DNA from: Streptomyces cavernicola
GTDB lineage: Bacteria; Actinomycetota; Actinomycetes; Streptomycetales; Streptomycetaceae
Length of the DNA stretch: 64,000 bases
NCBI RefSeq assembly: GCF_029968035.1
Contig: NZ_JASCIQ010000001.1
Coordinates: 248,001 to 312,000, forward strand
Reading direction: 5' to 3'
Part shown: positions 44,359 to 54,374 of the stretch, one piece after another
Layout of the letters: each line of letters opens with the position of its first letter
Position numbering within the stretch: position 1 is the first letter of the stretch
Made by a program: the position numbers and the translations under genes
Notes under the pieces: model-generated
Database searches by the model: none
The model's input: the letters and a program-made list of their open reading frames with translations, nothing else
Told to the model about the DNA's origin: nothing

Positions 44359-45087
44359 TTAATTCCGGCCGCTCGCCATGTTTACGGAATGTTGCGAACT
44401 CCTCACCGTGACCCGGCCGGCCCGGTCGCCGCGACCGCCCCGCCCTTCCCGCCCGCCACCCCCGGGAAAGCGCAGCCGGTGCGCGGGCGTGGAGCGCTCG
44501 ACGTGCTGGGCGGTGAGCGCGCGGGCGCGGTCGGCGTCGCCGCGGGCCACGGCGTCGACGATCGCCCCGTGCTCCGCCCAGGACGCGACCGGCTCGGCGG
44601 CCGGCTCGACCGCGTACATCCAGGCGATCTTCTGTCGGAGCTGGGTGAGCAGGGCGGTCAGGCCCGCGCTGCCGGAGGCCTGGGCGAGCGTCTCGTGGAA
44701 CCAGCCGTCGAGGGAGCGCAGGTCGTCGCCGCGGCCCGCGCGGGCGCGTTCCTGGCCGAGCCGCACGAGGCCGCGCAGCACCTTCAGGTGGGCCTCGGTG
44801 CGGCGCTGGGCCGCGCGGGCCGCGCCGAGGGGTTCGAGCAGCTGTCTGACTTCGAGCAGGTCGGCGGCCTCCTGCGCGGTGGGCTCGGCGACGCACGCGC
44901 CCGCGTGCCTGCGGGTGCTGACGAACCCCTCCGCCTCCAAGGTGCGCAGCGCCTCGCGGACAGGGACGCGGGAGACGCCGTACCGCCGGGCGAGGACCTC
45001 TTCGGTGAGCCGGCTGCCGCGTTCGAAGACTCCCGCGACGATGTCGTCGCGGATCGCCGTGCATACCGAGTGCGCCGGAATGCGCAT
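44359..45087 (-). CDS. GntR-family regulator, FadR/FCD subfamily
   Basis: This is a 242-residue protein from ATG 45087, with GGAGG upstream. The winged helix SRLTEEVLARRYGVSRVPVREALRTLEAEGFV is followed by the helical FCD ligand domain (about 85-205), whose metal ligands (Asp/His) are suggested by SLDGWFHETLAQ and AEHGAIVDAVARGD. The last 35 residues are Gly/Arg-rich. It is not HutC-type, so it is not DasR. Its target and ligand are unknown; no catabolic operon is adjacent. Confidence 0.85.
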   Translation of the reverse strand: MRIPAHSVCTAIRDDIVAGVFERGSRLTEEVLARRYGVSRVPVREALRTLEAEGFVSTRRHAGACVAEPTAQEAADLLEVRQLLEPLGAARAAQRRTEAHLKVLRGLVRLGQERARAGRGDDLRSLDGWFHETLAQASGSAGLTALLTQLRQKIAWMYAVEPAAEPVASWAEHGAIVDAVARGDADRARALTAQHVERSTPAHRLRFPGGGGREGRGGRGDRAGRVTVRSSQHSVNMASGRN

Positions 45088-45230
45088 GACCGGACCTCCA
45101 CCTGTGGAATTCGCGCTGCCGCGACTCTATTCCAGCACGGCCGAATTTCCGACGGGTCACCGGAATTCATGGACGTATTTTGGCCTGCGTCCGACCGGAA
45201 CCGGACGAATCCGATGCGGCCCGGTAAACG

Positions 45231-45262
45231 CCGAAGGCCCCGGCGGGTGCCGGGGCCTTCGG
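45231..45262. terminator. Terminator hairpin after the M23 peptidase gene
   Basis: A 14-bp stem (45231-45244 with 45249-45262) and a 4-nt loop lie 37 bp beyond the leftward M23 stop; it can also serve as an insulator for the GntR gene. Confidence 0.85.
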
Positions 45263-45298
45263 GAAGCGGTGCGCGCGCGAGCGGTCGCGTGGGACGTA

Positions 45299-46093
45299 TC
45301 AGACGTTCACACCGTGCGAGCGCAGGTACGCGACGGGGTCGATGTCCGAGCCGTAGTCGGGGGACGTACGGGCCTCGAAGTGGAGGTGCGGGCCGGTGGA
45401 GTTGCCGGTCGAGCCGGAGAGGCCGATCTGCTGGCCCGGGGTGACGGCCTGGCCGACGGTGACGCCGATGGACGAGAGGTGGCCGTACTGGGTGTACGTG
45501 CCGTCGTTCATCTTGATCACGACGTTGTTGCCGTACGCGCCGCCCCAGCCGGCCTCGACGACGGTGCCGGAGCCGACCGCGCGCACGGAGGTGCCGGAGG
45601 CGGCGTGGAAGTCGACGCCGCTGTGGCTGCCGGAGGACCAGAGGGCGCCGCCGGTCTGGTAGCCGGTGGAGACGTAGGAGTTCTCGACCGGGGCGGTGTA
45701 GCTGTTGAGGCGCTTGCGCTCGGCCGCACGCGCGGCGCGCTCCTTGGCCTCGCGCTCCTTTTTGGCCTTCTCCGCAGCCTTGCGCTTGGCCTCGGCCTTG
45801 CGGGCAGCCTCGGCGCGCTTCTCGGCCTTCTCCTTGGCGGCGGCCTGCTCGGCGGCCTCCTGCTGGGCGGCGGCCTGGGCGTCTATTCGGTCGGCGAGCG
45901 AATCGCCCACGGACATGGCCTGGTTGATGCCGGTGTCGTCGAGGGCCAGGGAGCTCTCGGCGGCCATCGCGGGGGCGGCGAGGCCGCCGACGACGCCCGA
46001 GGTGGTGAGGGCGGCGACGCCCGCGATGGTGGCGCCCTTGCGCGTCAGACGGCTGGGGCGGCGGTGCTTCCCGGTGGCACGGGCGAAGGCCAT
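45299..46093 (-). CDS. Secreted M23-family endopeptidase with coiled coil
   Basis: This is a 264-residue protein. The basic start and hydrophobic core ending APAMAAE form a signal peptide (about 1-45). A charged Ala/Lys/Glu coiled coil (about 70-128) precedes the LytM/M23 domain, with zinc ligands in SHSGVDFHA and GPHLHFEARTS. It cuts peptidoglycan cross-bridges. The coiled coil resembles that of division-linked hydrolases. It sits behind a c-di-AMP-type riboswitch, as other Streptomyces wall hydrolases do. Confidence 0.9.
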   Translation of the reverse strand: MAFARATGKHRRPSRLTRKGATIAGVAALTTSGVVGGLAAPAMAAESSLALDDTGINQAMSVGDSLADRIDAQAAAQQEAAEQAAAKEKAEKRAEAARKAEAKRKAAEKAKKEREAKERAARAAERKRLNSYTAPVENSYVSTGYQTGGALWSSGSHSGVDFHAASGTSVRAVGSGTVVEAGWGGAYGNNVVIKMNDGTYTQYGHLSSIGVTVGQAVTPGQQIGLSGSTGNSTGPHLHFEARTSPDYGSDIDPVAYLRSHGVNV

Positions 46094-46121
46094 GGAGTGG
46101 CGGTGTCCTTTCCTTCCTTCT

Positions 46122-46265
46122 CGCCTACCGGGTTAGCTGACGGGTTCGGAGCAGGAAGGTCTCCTACGGGCTCCCTCCGCGCGGAGGGCGTCCGATTCAC
46201 CCCAGGGACTGCGTGTGGGTCCCCGGCTCCCCTGGCTCGCGCCGTACGGGGACTCGGCGATGACT
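46122..46265 (-). ncRNA. ydaO-type (c-di-AMP) riboswitch
   Basis: Read leftward, the leader contains GGGGTGAATCGG (about 46205-46192), GTAGGAGACC, CCGAACCCGTCAGCTAACCC (about 46148-46129) and GGTAGGCG, the conserved blocks of ydaO riboswitches in Streptomyces leaders. A GC hairpin (CCTCCGCGCGGAGG) lies between them. It ends about 28 bp before the M23 start. Binding of c-di-AMP normally turns the downstream gene off. Boundaries are approximate. Confidence 0.85.
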
Positions 46266-46441
46266 GTCCGGTGCCGCGGGCGCGGCGCATAGCTGGCGAA
46301 CAGCCGGACCGACGCTAAACGGGACATCTTTCAATCAACAAACGGATCTAGGCTTTTGTAGTGCACGCCACAGGGCAGACCCCAACGAGCCTGAAATTTA
46401 CGAACTAATCGGGCATTAGGTGATGAGGGTGGGCGAACGAC

Positions 46442-46479
46442 GAGGCCCCGGCGGTGCGTGTGCGCACCGCCGGGGCCTC
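46442..46479. terminator. Terminator hairpin after the M16 operon
   Basis: A 17-bp stem (46442-46458 with 46463-46479) and a TGTG loop lie 15 bp beyond the leftward stop at 46494. The rest of 46266-46441 shows no gene and is expected to hold the promoter of the riboswitch transcript. Confidence 0.9.
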
Positions 46480-46493
46480 TGTGTCCCGCTGAA

Positions 46494-47882
46494 CTAACCG
46501 GTGACGACGGTGACTTCGCCAATGCCGAGCGCCTTCACGGGCTCCTCGATCTGCGCGGCGTCGCCCACCAGGACCGTGACGAGGCGGTTCTCGGGGAAGG
46601 CGTTCACGACGGCCGCGGTGGCCTCCACCGTGCCCGTCTCGGCCAGACGGCGGTACAGCTGCGCCTGGAAGTCGTCCGGCAGCTGCTGCTCGACCTGGTC
46701 GGCGAGGGTGCCCGCGACGGCCGCCGCCGTCTCGTACCGCAGCGGAGCGACGCCTACGAGGTTCTGCACGGCGACGTCCCGCTCGGCGTCGTCGAGGCCC
46801 TCAGCGGCGAGGGTCCGCAGCACCTTCCACAGGTCGTCAAGTGCCGGGCCGGTGTTGGGGGTGTCCACCGAGCCGCTGATCGCGAGCATCGCCGCACCGC
46901 TGCCGTCCGCGGCCGAGCGCAGCACCTGGCCGAAGGCCCGCACACCGTAGGTGTAGCCCTTCTCCTCGCGCAGCACCCGGTCCAGACGGGACGTCAGAGT
47001 GCCGCCCAGGCAGTACGTGCCGAGCACCTGCGCCGGCCACACCTGGTCGTGCCGGTCCCCGCCGATACGGCCGATGAGCAGCTGCGTCTGCACCGCCCCT
47101 GGACGGTCGACGATGAAGACCCGGCCGGTGTCGTCGGCGGTGATCGGCGCCGCGGAGCGCGGCTCGGCGGTGTTCCCGGTCCACTCCCCCAGGGTCTCGC
47201 CGAGCATCGCGTCCAGGTCGACGCCCTCCAGGTCACCGACGACCACCGCGGTCGCGGTGACGGGGCGGATGTGCGCGTCGTAGAACGCCCGCACCGCCGC
47301 CGAGTCGATGCGCTCGACGGTCTCCTCGGTGCCCTGCCGCGGCCGGGACATCCGCGCCTCGGCCGGGAACAGCTGCTTGTAGAGCTCCTTGGCCGCGCGC
47401 CGCGCCGGGTTGGCCGTCTCGTGCGGAATCTCGTCGAGGCGGTTGCGTACGAGGCGCTTGATCTCGCTGTCCTCGAAGGCGGGGGCACGCAGGGCGTCGG
47501 CGAGCAGCGCGAGGCCCTTCGGGAGCCGGGAGACCGGCACTTCGAGGGAGATCCGCAGACCGGGGTGGTCCGCGTGCGCGTCGAGCGTGGCGCCGCAGCG
47601 CTCCAGCTCTGCCGCGAACTCCTCGGCGGAGTGCTTGTCGGTGCCCTCGGTGAAGGCCCTGGCCATGATCGTGGAGACGCCGTCCAGGCCCTCGGGCTCG
47701 GTGTCGAGCGGGGCGTCGAGCACGACGTCCACAGCGACGACCTGCTGGCCGGGGCGGTGGCAGCGCAGCACGGTGAGGCCGTTGGGCAGCGTGCCGCGCT
47801 CCGGGGCGGGGAAGGCCCAGGGCTTGGCGGTGCCCGGCTGCGGCTGCGGGTGGAACTCCATGGTGGCGAGCTGCTCGGTCAC
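46494..47882 (-). CDS. M16-family peptidase-like subunit (R/Y-type, no zinc motif)
   Basis: This is a 462-residue protein. The HxxEH site is absent: the equivalent segment reads GLDGVSTIMARAFTEGT. The C-terminal half keeps SRLDRVLREEKGYTYGV, the conserved R/Y element that helps hold substrate in heterodimeric M16B enzymes. It therefore pairs with the HxxEH-bearing protein encoded just upstream, whose stop overlaps its ATG. Its partner supplies the zinc. Confidence 0.88.
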   Translation of the reverse strand: MTEQLATMEFHPQPQPGTAKPWAFPAPERGTLPNGLTVLRCHRPGQQVVAVDVVLDAPLDTEPEGLDGVSTIMARAFTEGTDKHSAEEFAAELERCGATLDAHADHPGLRISLEVPVSRLPKGLALLADALRAPAFEDSEIKRLVRNRLDEIPHETANPARRAAKELYKQLFPAEARMSRPRQGTEETVERIDSAAVRAFYDAHIRPVTATAVVVGDLEGVDLDAMLGETLGEWTGNTAEPRSAAPITADDTGRVFIVDRPGAVQTQLLIGRIGGDRHDQVWPAQVLGTYCLGGTLTSRLDRVLREEKGYTYGVRAFGQVLRSAADGSGAAMLAISGSVDTPNTGPALDDLWKVLRTLAAEGLDDAERDVAVQNLVGVAPLRYETAAAVAGTLADQVEQQLPDDFQAQLYRRLAETGTVEATAAVVNAFPENRLVTVLVGDAAQIEEPVKALGIGEVTVVTG

Positions 47883-49264
47883 TTCGCCGCCTCCTCGTCC
47901 TGAACCTCGATCTCGGCGGCCTCGTTCACATCGGTGTCCGGGGCGTCGGGGGCCTGCTCCGGGGCGATCGGCTCGTAGACCAACACCGCGCGGTTGTCGG
48001 GGCGGAGCCGCGCCTGGGCGACCTCCTTGACCTCGTCCGCGGTGACGGACAGGACCCGGCCGACCGCGGTCAGCGCGAGCTGCGGGTCGCCGAACAGCAC
48101 TGCGTACTTACAGAGTTCGTCCGCGCGGCCCGCGACCGTGCCGAGGCGGTCCAGCCACTCGCGCTCCAACTGGGCCTGGGCGCGCTCCATTTCCTCGTCC
48201 GTGGGGCCCTCCGCGGCGAACCGGGCGAGCTCCTCGTCGACGGCGGCCTCGATGTCGGGCACCTCCGCCTCGTGCGAGGTCTTCACGTCCAGCCAGCCGA
48301 CCGACGGGGCGCCGGACAGGCGCAGCATGCCGAAGCCGGCCGTCACCGCCGTACGGTCCCGGCGGACCAGGCGGTTGTAGAGCCGCGAGGACTCGCCGCC
48401 GCCGAGGATGGTCAGGGCGACGTCGGCCGCGTCGCACGCGCGCGTGCCGTCGTGCGGCAGGCGGTACGCGGCCATCAGCGCGCGGGAGGGCACCTCGGCC
48501 TCGACGAGCTGGCGCTTCTCCTCGCCGATGACGTCGGGCAGCGTGCCGTCGCGCGGGGGGCGCTTTCCGTCGTGCGCCGGGATCGTGCCGAAGTACTTCT
48601 CGATCCAGGCGAGGGTCTGCTCCGGGTCGATGTCGCCGACGACCGAGAGCACCGCGTTGTTCGGCGCGTAGTACGTCCGGAAGAACTCGCGGGCGTCCTC
48701 GAGCGTGGCCGCGTCGAGGTCCGCCATGGAGCCGATCGGCGTGTGGTGGTACGGGTGGCCCTCCGGGTACGCGAGCGCGAAGAGCTTCTCGAACGCGGTG
48801 CCGTAGGGGACGTTGTCGTACCGCTGGCGGCGCTCGTTCTTCACCACACTGCGCTGGTTTTCCATCGACTCGTCGTCGAGGACCGTGAGCAGCGAGCCCA
48901 TGCGGTCGGCCTCCAGCCAGAGGGCGAGCTCCAGCTGGTGGGCGGGCATCGTCTCGAAGTAGTTGGTCCGCTCGAAGCTGGTGGTGCCGTTGAGCGAGCC
49001 GCCGGCGCCCTGCACCAGCTCGAAGTGGCCGTTGTCCTTGACCTGCTTGGAGCCCTGGAACATCAGGTGCTCGAAGAGGTGCGCCAGGCCCGTACGCCCC
49101 TCGACCTCGTGGCGGGAGCCGACGTCGTACCAGAGGCAGACCGCCGCGACCGGGGTCAGGTGGTCCTCGGAGAGCACCACGCGCAGGCCGTTGGCGAGGC
49201 GGTGCTCGGTCGCTGTCAGGCCGCCGGAGCCGGCCTCGGCCGTGGCCGTGTGACCCATGGGCAT
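47879..49264 (-). CDS. M16-family zinc metallopeptidase, catalytic subunit
   Basis: This is a 461-residue protein from ATG 49264 (AAGGGA upstream); an ATG two codons later is also possible. The inverted zinc motif is in GLAHLFEHLMFQGS, with the third ligand Glu in MENQRSVVKNERRQ. The N-terminal TEHRLANGLRVVLSEDHLTPVAAVCLWYDVGS is typical. It degrades peptides, probably in the cytosol as there is no signal peptide. The 3' end overlaps the partner gene (ATGA). Confidence 0.9.
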   Translation of the reverse strand: MPMGHTATAEAGSGGLTATEHRLANGLRVVLSEDHLTPVAAVCLWYDVGSRHEVEGRTGLAHLFEHLMFQGSKQVKDNGHFELVQGAGGSLNGTTSFERTNYFETMPAHQLELALWLEADRMGSLLTVLDDESMENQRSVVKNERRQRYDNVPYGTAFEKLFALAYPEGHPYHHTPIGSMADLDAATLEDAREFFRTYYAPNNAVLSVVGDIDPEQTLAWIEKYFGTIPAHDGKRPPRDGTLPDVIGEEKRQLVEAEVPSRALMAAYRLPHDGTRACDAADVALTILGGGESSRLYNRLVRRDRTAVTAGFGMLRLSGAPSVGWLDVKTSHEAEVPDIEAAVDEELARFAAEGPTDEEMERAQAQLEREWLDRLGTVAGRADELCKYAVLFGDPQLALTAVGRVLSVTADEVKEVAQARLRPDNRAVLVYEPIAPEQAPDAPDTDVNEAAEIEVQDEEAAK

Positions 49265-49623
49265 GTAGATCCCTTCGATCGCGAGATGTCGTCCTTGACT
49301 GACCTGTCGGCGGCGGGCGGTGGCGGGCCTGATGGCGGTCGTCCACGCGGTCGCCGGAGCAAGTGCTGTCACTGTATGCAAGCGTGCGGACATCTGGCGA
49401 AGTTCCCGTCCCGGCTCTGCTCTCAGCGATCTCCGATCGCGTTTCGACGGTCTCGTACGGTCACCCTCGTACGGTCATCGGCGGTCTTCGGGCAGTCCGA
49501 TGAACGTGCCGGGAACGGGGATTGGACGGGTCGCGGTCCGCGTTGTCAGTGGCGCGGTCCACAATGGTCGGCGTCAGAACTGGAGATTGCCCCGCACAGG
49601 AACGTGAAGGAGCCGCAGCAGCG
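49265..49623. promoter_or_regulatory. Divergent M16 / parC intergenic region
   Basis: No gene is seen in 359 bp. CTCGTACGGTCA occurs twice, at 49452-49463 and 49466-49477 (14-bp period), and CGCGGTCC twice near 49530-49560. These are potential regulator sites. No clear promoter hexamers were found. Confidence 0.4.
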
Positions 49624-52077
49624 ATGGCCCGCCGCAGCACGAAGACCCCGCCGCCCGACGACGCGTACGAGGAGAAGATCCTCGACATCGACGTCGTCGA
49701 CGAGATGCAGGGCTCCTTCCTCGAGTACGCGTATTCGGTCATCTACTCCCGGGCCCTGCCGGACGCCCGGGACGGCCTGAAGCCGGTGCAACGCCGCATC
49801 GTCTACCAGATGAACGAGATGGGCCTGCGCCCCGACCGCGGCTTCGTGAAGTGCGCCCGCGTCGTCGGCGAGGTCATGGGTAAGTTGCACCCCCACGGCG
49901 ACGCGTCGATCTACGACGCGATGGTCCGCATGGCCCAGCCCTTCTCCATGCGCGTCCCGCTGGTCGACGGCCACGGCAACTTCGGCTCGCTCGGCAACGA
50001 CGACCCGCCCGCCGCGATGCGGTACACCGAGGCGCGGATGGCCACGGCCACCTCGCTGATGACGGAGTCGATCGACGAGGACACGGTCGACTTCTCGCCG
50101 AACTACGACGGCCAGGAGCAGGAGCCGGTCGCGCTCCCCGCCGCGTACCCGAACCTGCTGGTCAACGGCTCGTCGGGAATCGCCGTCGGCATGGCCACGA
50201 ACATGCCGCCGCACAACCTGGGCGAGGTCGTCGCGGCCGCCCGCCACCTCATCAAGCACCCGGGCGCCGACCTGGAGACGCTGATGAAGTTCGTCCCGGG
50301 CCCGGACCTGCCCACGGGCGGCCGGATCGTCGGCCTCTCCGGCATCCGGGACGCGTACGAGTCGGGCCGAGGCACGTTCAAGATCCGCGCGACGGTCGCG
50401 GTGGAGAACGTGACGGCGCGCCGCAAGGGCCTGGTCGTCACCGAACTCCCCTTCACCGTCGGCCCCGAGAAGGTCATCTCGAAGATCAAGGACCTGGTCG
50501 GCAACAAGAAGCTGCAGGGCATCGCCGACGTCAAGGACCTGACCGACCGCAACCACGGCCTGCGCCTCGTCATCGAGATCAAGAACGGTTTCATCCCTGA
50601 GGCCGTCCTCGAGCAGCTCTACAAGTTGACGCCGATGGAGGAGTCCTTCGGTATCAACAACGTGGCCCTGGTGGACGGCCAGCCGCTCACGCTCGGCCTG
50701 AAGGAGCTCCTGGAGGTCTACCTCGACCACCGGTTCAACGTGGTGCGCCGCCGCAGCGAGTTCCGCCGCGGCAAGAAGCGCGACCGCCTGCACCTGGTGG
50801 AGGGCCTGCTCGTCGCGCTGCTCGACATCGACGAGGTGATCCGCCTCATCCGCTCCAGCGAGAACTCCGCGCAGGCCAAGGAGCGCCTGATGGAGCGCTT
50901 CTCGCTGAGCGACATCCAGACGCAGTACATCCTGGACACCCCGCTGCGCCGCCTCACCAAGTTCGACCGCATCGAGCTGGAGGCGGAGCGGGACAAGCTG
51001 AAGGCCGAGATCGAGCAGCTGACCCGCATCCTGGAGTCGGACGCGGAGCTGCGGAAGCTGGTCTCCTCCGAACTCGCCGCGGTGGCCAAGAAGTTCGGCA
51101 CCGACCGGCGCACGGTCCTGCTCGAGTCCTCCGGCGCCCCGGCCGCATCGGTGCCGCTCGAGGTCGCGGACGACCCGTGCCGGGTGCTCCTGTCGTCGAC
51201 GGGCCTCCTCGCGCGTACGGCCACGGGCGAGGTCTCGTTCGACACCGAGGCCAAGCGCGTCAAGCACGACGTGATCGTCTCGGCCGTCCCCGCGACGCAG
51301 CGCGGCGAGGTCGGCGCGGTGCTCTCCTCGGGCCGGCTGCTCCGCCTGAACGTCATCGACCTGCCGCAGCTCCCGGAGACGGCGGCCGCACCCAACCTCG
51401 CCGGCGGGGCGCCGGTCGCGGAGTTCCTGACCCTGGAGGCGGGTGAGGAGCTGGTCTGCCTGATGACGCTCGACGAGTCCTCGCCGGGCCTCGCGCTCGG
51501 TACGGCGCAGGGCGTGGTGAAGAGAGTCGTGCCCGACTACCCGTCCAACAAGGACGAGTTGGAGGTCATCACCCTCAAGGACGGCGACCGCATCGTCGGC
51601 GCGGTCGAGCTGCGCACGGGCGAGGAGGACCTGGTCTTCGTGACGGACGACGCCCAACTCCTGCGCTACCAGGCCTCACAGGTCCGTCCGCAGGGCCGGC
51701 CGGCGGGCGGCATGGCGGGCATCAAGCTGACGCAGGGCGCGAAGGTGATCTCGTTCACCGCGGTGGACCCGGCGGCGGACGCGATGGTGTTCACGGTGGC
51801 GGGCTCGCGCGGCACGCTCGACGACTCGGTGCAGACCACGGCGAAGATCACGCCGTTCGACCAGTACCCGCGCAAGGGCCGGGCCACCGGCGGTGTGCGG
51901 TGCCAGCGGTTCCTGAAGGGCGAGGACTGCCTGTCGTTCGCGTGGGCGGGTGCGGTGCCGGCACTTGCGGCGCAGCGCAACGGCTCACCGGCGGAGCTGC
52001 CGGAGGTCGACCCGCGCCGTGACGGCTCGGGCGTCTCGCTCGCCAAGCCGGTCGCGGCGGTGGCGGGCCCGGTGTAG
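49624..52077 (+). CDS. parC: DNA topoisomerase IV subunit A (ParC-like type IIA)
   Basis: This is an 817-residue protein from ATG 49624, with AAGGAG upstream. [46 protein letters not shown] and [10 protein letters not shown] (catalytic Tyr134) identify a GyrA/ParC breakage-reunion domain. A coiled coil follows, then a six-bladed C-terminal domain. The gyrase-type GyrA-box is not intact ([10 protein letters not shown] at the related place), favouring topoisomerase IV. Its partner parE lies at 60782-62899 on the other strand. It decatenates daughter chromosomes. Confidence 0.9.
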   Translation: MARRSTKTPPPDDAYEEKILDIDVVDEMQGSFLEYAYSVIYSRALPDARDGLKPVQRRIVYQMNEMGLRPDRGFVKCARVVGEVMGKLHPHGDASIYDAMVRMAQPFSMRVPLVDGHGNFGSLGNDDPPAAMRYTEARMATATSLMTESIDEDTVDFSPNYDGQEQEPVALPAAYPNLLVNGSSGIAVGMATNMPPHNLGEVVAAARHLIKHPGADLETLMKFVPGPDLPTGGRIVGLSGIRDAYESGRGTFKIRATVAVENVTARRKGLVVTELPFTVGPEKVISKIKDLVGNKKLQGIADVKDLTDRNHGLRLVIEIKNGFIPEAVLEQLYKLTPMEESFGINNVALVDGQPLTLGLKELLEVYLDHRFNVVRRRSEFRRGKKRDRLHLVEGLLVALLDIDEVIRLIRSSENSAQAKERLMERFSLSDIQTQYILDTPLRRLTKFDRIELEAERDKLKAEIEQLTRILESDAELRKLVSSELAAVAKKFGTDRRTVLLESSGAPAASVPLEVADDPCRVLLSSTGLLARTATGEVSFDTEAKRVKHDVIVSAVPATQRGEVGAVLSSGRLLRLNVIDLPQLPETAAAPNLAGGAPVAEFLTLEAGEELVCLMTLDESSPGLALGTAQGVVKRVVPDYPSNKDELEVITLKDGDRIVGAVELRTGEEDLVFVTDDAQLLRYQASQVRPQGRPAGGMAGIKLTQGAKVISFTAVDPAADAMVFTVAGSRGTLDDSVQTTAKITPFDQYPRKGRATGGVRCQRFLKGEDCLSFAWAGAVPALAAQRNGSPAELPEVDPRRDGSGVSLAKPVAAVAGPV

Positions 52078-52079
52078 GG

Positions 52080-53207
52080 CTACTCCGCGAGCTCGGGTTC
52101 GGGGTCAGCCACAAGGTGCGCCTCGGGCTCGGGCTCGGGTTCGCGTTCGTCCACGTATCGCAGGACGCCCCACATGACCTCTTCGAGGCCGGCGTCCTGC
52201 GGTTCGTCGTCCCGGCAGCGCTCCAGGGCGGTGTGCAGGGCGGCGCCGTCGACGCCGGATCCGATGAGGACGAGCTGCGTGCCGCGCTCGGCCTCGCGGG
52301 GCCACGGCTCCGGGTAGAACCGCAGGAAGCGGCCGACGGCGTGCAGGGCGTAGCGGTTGCCCGGGTCGTGCGCGCCGAAGTCGACGAATCCCTTGATGCG
52401 GTAGAGCCCTTCGGGCCGCTCGTCGAGGAAGTCGAGGAGCCGGCGGGGGTGCAGGGCGCCGTCGGTGGCGAAGGAGACGCTGTCGTAGGCGGCGTGCAGG
52501 TGAGTGCGGTGAAGGTGCTCCCCGTGGGGACCCTCCCCATGGGAGCCGTCCTCGTCGGTGTCGTCCTCATGAAGGTCGTCGAAGGACAGCTGCCCGAAGC
52601 GCTCGCCCTTGGGCTTGCCGTCGAAGAGCAGCTCCGGGTCGATCCGTCCGTACGTCGACTCGACGACCGCCGCCCCGTCCGCGAGCCGGTCCACGCTCGC
52701 GCGCACCCCAGGAAGGTCTTGCGCCTCGACCCGGTCGGTCTTGTTGAGGACGACGAGGTCGGCGAGGGCGAGATGCCGTTCGATCTCGGGGTGCTTCGCG
52801 CGGGTGGCGTCGAACTCGGCGGCGTCGACGACCTCCACGAGCCCGCCGTACACGATGTTCGGGTTGTCGCTCGCGAGCAGCATCCGGACGAGTTCCTGCG
52901 GCTCGGCGGGGCCGCTCGCCTCGATGACGATCACGTCGAGGCCGACGGAGGGGCGGGTCAACTTCTCCAGGTACGCGTCGAGTTCACTGCCGTCGACGGC
53001 GCAGCACAGGCAGCCGTTGCCGAGCGAGACGGTCGAACCCACCTGCCCTGCCACGGACATGGCGTCGATCTCGATGGTCCCGAAGTCGTTGACGACGACG
53101 CCGATGCGGTTGCCGCCGCTGTGCCTCAGGAGCTGGTTGAGGAGCGTCGTCTTGCCCGACCCCAGAAACCCCGCGAGTACGACGACGGGGATCTGCCGCT
53201 TGCTCAC
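52080..53207 (-). CDS. CobW/YjiA-type GTPase, putative zinc metallochaperone
   Basis: This is a 375-residue protein from GTG 53207, with GAGAGG upstream. LAGFLGSGKTTLLNQLL is the P-loop, GNGCLCCAVDG the conserved CxCC metal site, and LVVLNKTDRV the base-recognition motif. A His/Asp/Glu-rich segment (about 240-265) resembles metal-binding linkers. The C-terminal CobW_C domain is present. The family delivers zinc or cobalt to client enzymes. It converges with parC, only 2 bp between stops. Confidence 0.88.
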   Translation of the reverse strand: MSKRQIPVVVLAGFLGSGKTTLLNQLLRHSGGNRIGVVVNDFGTIEIDAMSVAGQVGSTVSLGNGCLCCAVDGSELDAYLEKLTRPSVGLDVIVIEASGPAEPQELVRMLLASDNPNIVYGGLVEVVDAAEFDATRAKHPEIERHLALADLVVLNKTDRVEAQDLPGVRASVDRLADGAAVVESTYGRIDPELLFDGKPKGERFGQLSFDDLHEDDTDEDGSHGEGPHGEHLHRTHLHAAYDSVSFATDGALHPRRLLDFLDERPEGLYRIKGFVDFGAHDPGNRYALHAVGRFLRFYPEPWPREAERGTQLVLIGSGVDGAALHTALERCRDDEPQDAGLEEVMWGVLRYVDEREPEPEPEAHLVADPEPELAE

Positions 53208-53602
53208 ACTGAACCTCTCGTACGGAACTGCACCCGGACGCGCCGGTCCCGGCACGGGTCCCGACCGGGAGTACCGGCCAGGAGTACCGGCCAGGATAAA
53301 TGCGCCCCCGAGTACGCCCCTCAACGCGCTCCTCAGAGGCACAGAAGCCACGGCCCGAGGCCCTCGGAAACCATGTGAACGATTGTTAGCGCCGTACGCG
53401 GGGCACACATGGGGAACGGCACCGGTTGTCAGGACATTCGCATGCATCCAGGCGCCGCCACTCTGCTCCGCCTCCAGCCGATCAGCGCCGCTCGGCCACC
53501 GGAAGGCGGCAAGCGCGCCCGCCCACCGCTCGCCGGTCCCACACTCCCCCGTCGACCCGCACCCCGACGGCCGGCGAACGGTCGCCCGACTCGGGGGTTG
53601 AC
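53208..53602. promoter_or_regulatory. Divergent CobW / DUF6082 region with 13-bp tandem repeat and weak Zur-like site
   Basis: No gene is seen in 395 bp. GGAGTACCGGCCA is duplicated exactly at 53268-53280 and 53281-53293. TGTGAACGATTGTTA at 53375-53389 matches 10 of 15 positions of the Zur palindrome TGAAAATGATTTTCA, too weak to call alone, though zinc control of a CobW gene would make sense. Confidence 0.35.
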
Positions 53603-54157
53603 ATGGCCACACGAAAAGTCTGCAAGCACAGGTTCGGTTCCGCCACGGCTTCTCTCGCCGCCGCCGGGGCCGTTCTGCTGTTCGCCGCGCAACAGCGCAA
53701 GTGCGAGTCCCTCAGCGCACAACTACGCGCGTGCACCTCTCTGATCGAGCGAGCACAACGACAGGGAGCACTGGACCGTCAGCACCGGCTTCACCTCGAC
53801 CTGCTCTACAAGGCCATGGACGATCCCGCACTCGCCGCCGTCCTGGACACCTACGAGGAGGAACTGGGACCGGAACTGCGGCGCCAGTACCTGTTCGCGA
53901 ACGCGCTCTACATCAACGCCCTGCACTCCCATCGAGTCGGCTACATCAGCCTGGTGGAACTTCACGGGCACCTGAGAGTCATGTGCCAGAACAAGTTCTT
54001 CCGCGGCTACTGGGAAGCCACCAGGCCGCACCGGGCCAGCCTCCCGGACGTGTCGCAGGAGGCGCAGAGCGGCCGCATGGTCGACGAACTCATTCGCGAA
54101 CTCGACGACGCGGAGACCGAGGAGTGGTGGGTTGTCGGCGAACTGCCGGTGATATAG
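53603..54157 (+). CDS. DUF6082-like protein
   Basis: This is a 184-residue protein from ATG 53603, with GGGGG upstream. A single N-terminal hydrophobic helix (about 13-30) is followed by helical sequence with LYKAMDDPALAAVLDTY and NALYINALHSHRVGYISLVELHGHLRVMCQNKFFRGYW. Such proteins are common in Streptomyces and often variable between strains. Function is unknown. Confidence 0.65.
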   Translation: MATRKVCKHRFGSATASLAAAGAVLLFAAQQRKCESLSAQLRACTSLIERAQRQGALDRQHRLHLDLLYKAMDDPALAAVLDTYEEELGPELRRQYLFANALYINALHSHRVGYISLVELHGHLRVMCQNKFFRGYWEATRPHRASLPDVSQEAQSGRMVDELIRELDDAETEEWWVVGELPVI

Positions 54158-54374
54158 GGGCAGTTGGTCCAGTCGGGGGACATTGGGCCGCTTCTTGAGC
54201 ATATGGAGCGGTTCCTGGCGCTAGCGTGTGCCGCGCGTGCGACTGGGCACAGCCCACCAAGCTGTCGGCCGGGCGCGCGCCTCCCCGCCCCACATCAGGG
54301 TGCGCCCCCTTCGCAGACCGGCGACCCCAGCCTGCCCTTATCGCCGCAACTCCCCTCAAGGACCGGGATCCCAC

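Noticed and set aside
44359..45087. GntR gene as DasR, given the dre site at ptsH
   Set aside because: The effector domain is all-helical FCD (FadR type), whereas DasR is HutC/UTRA type.
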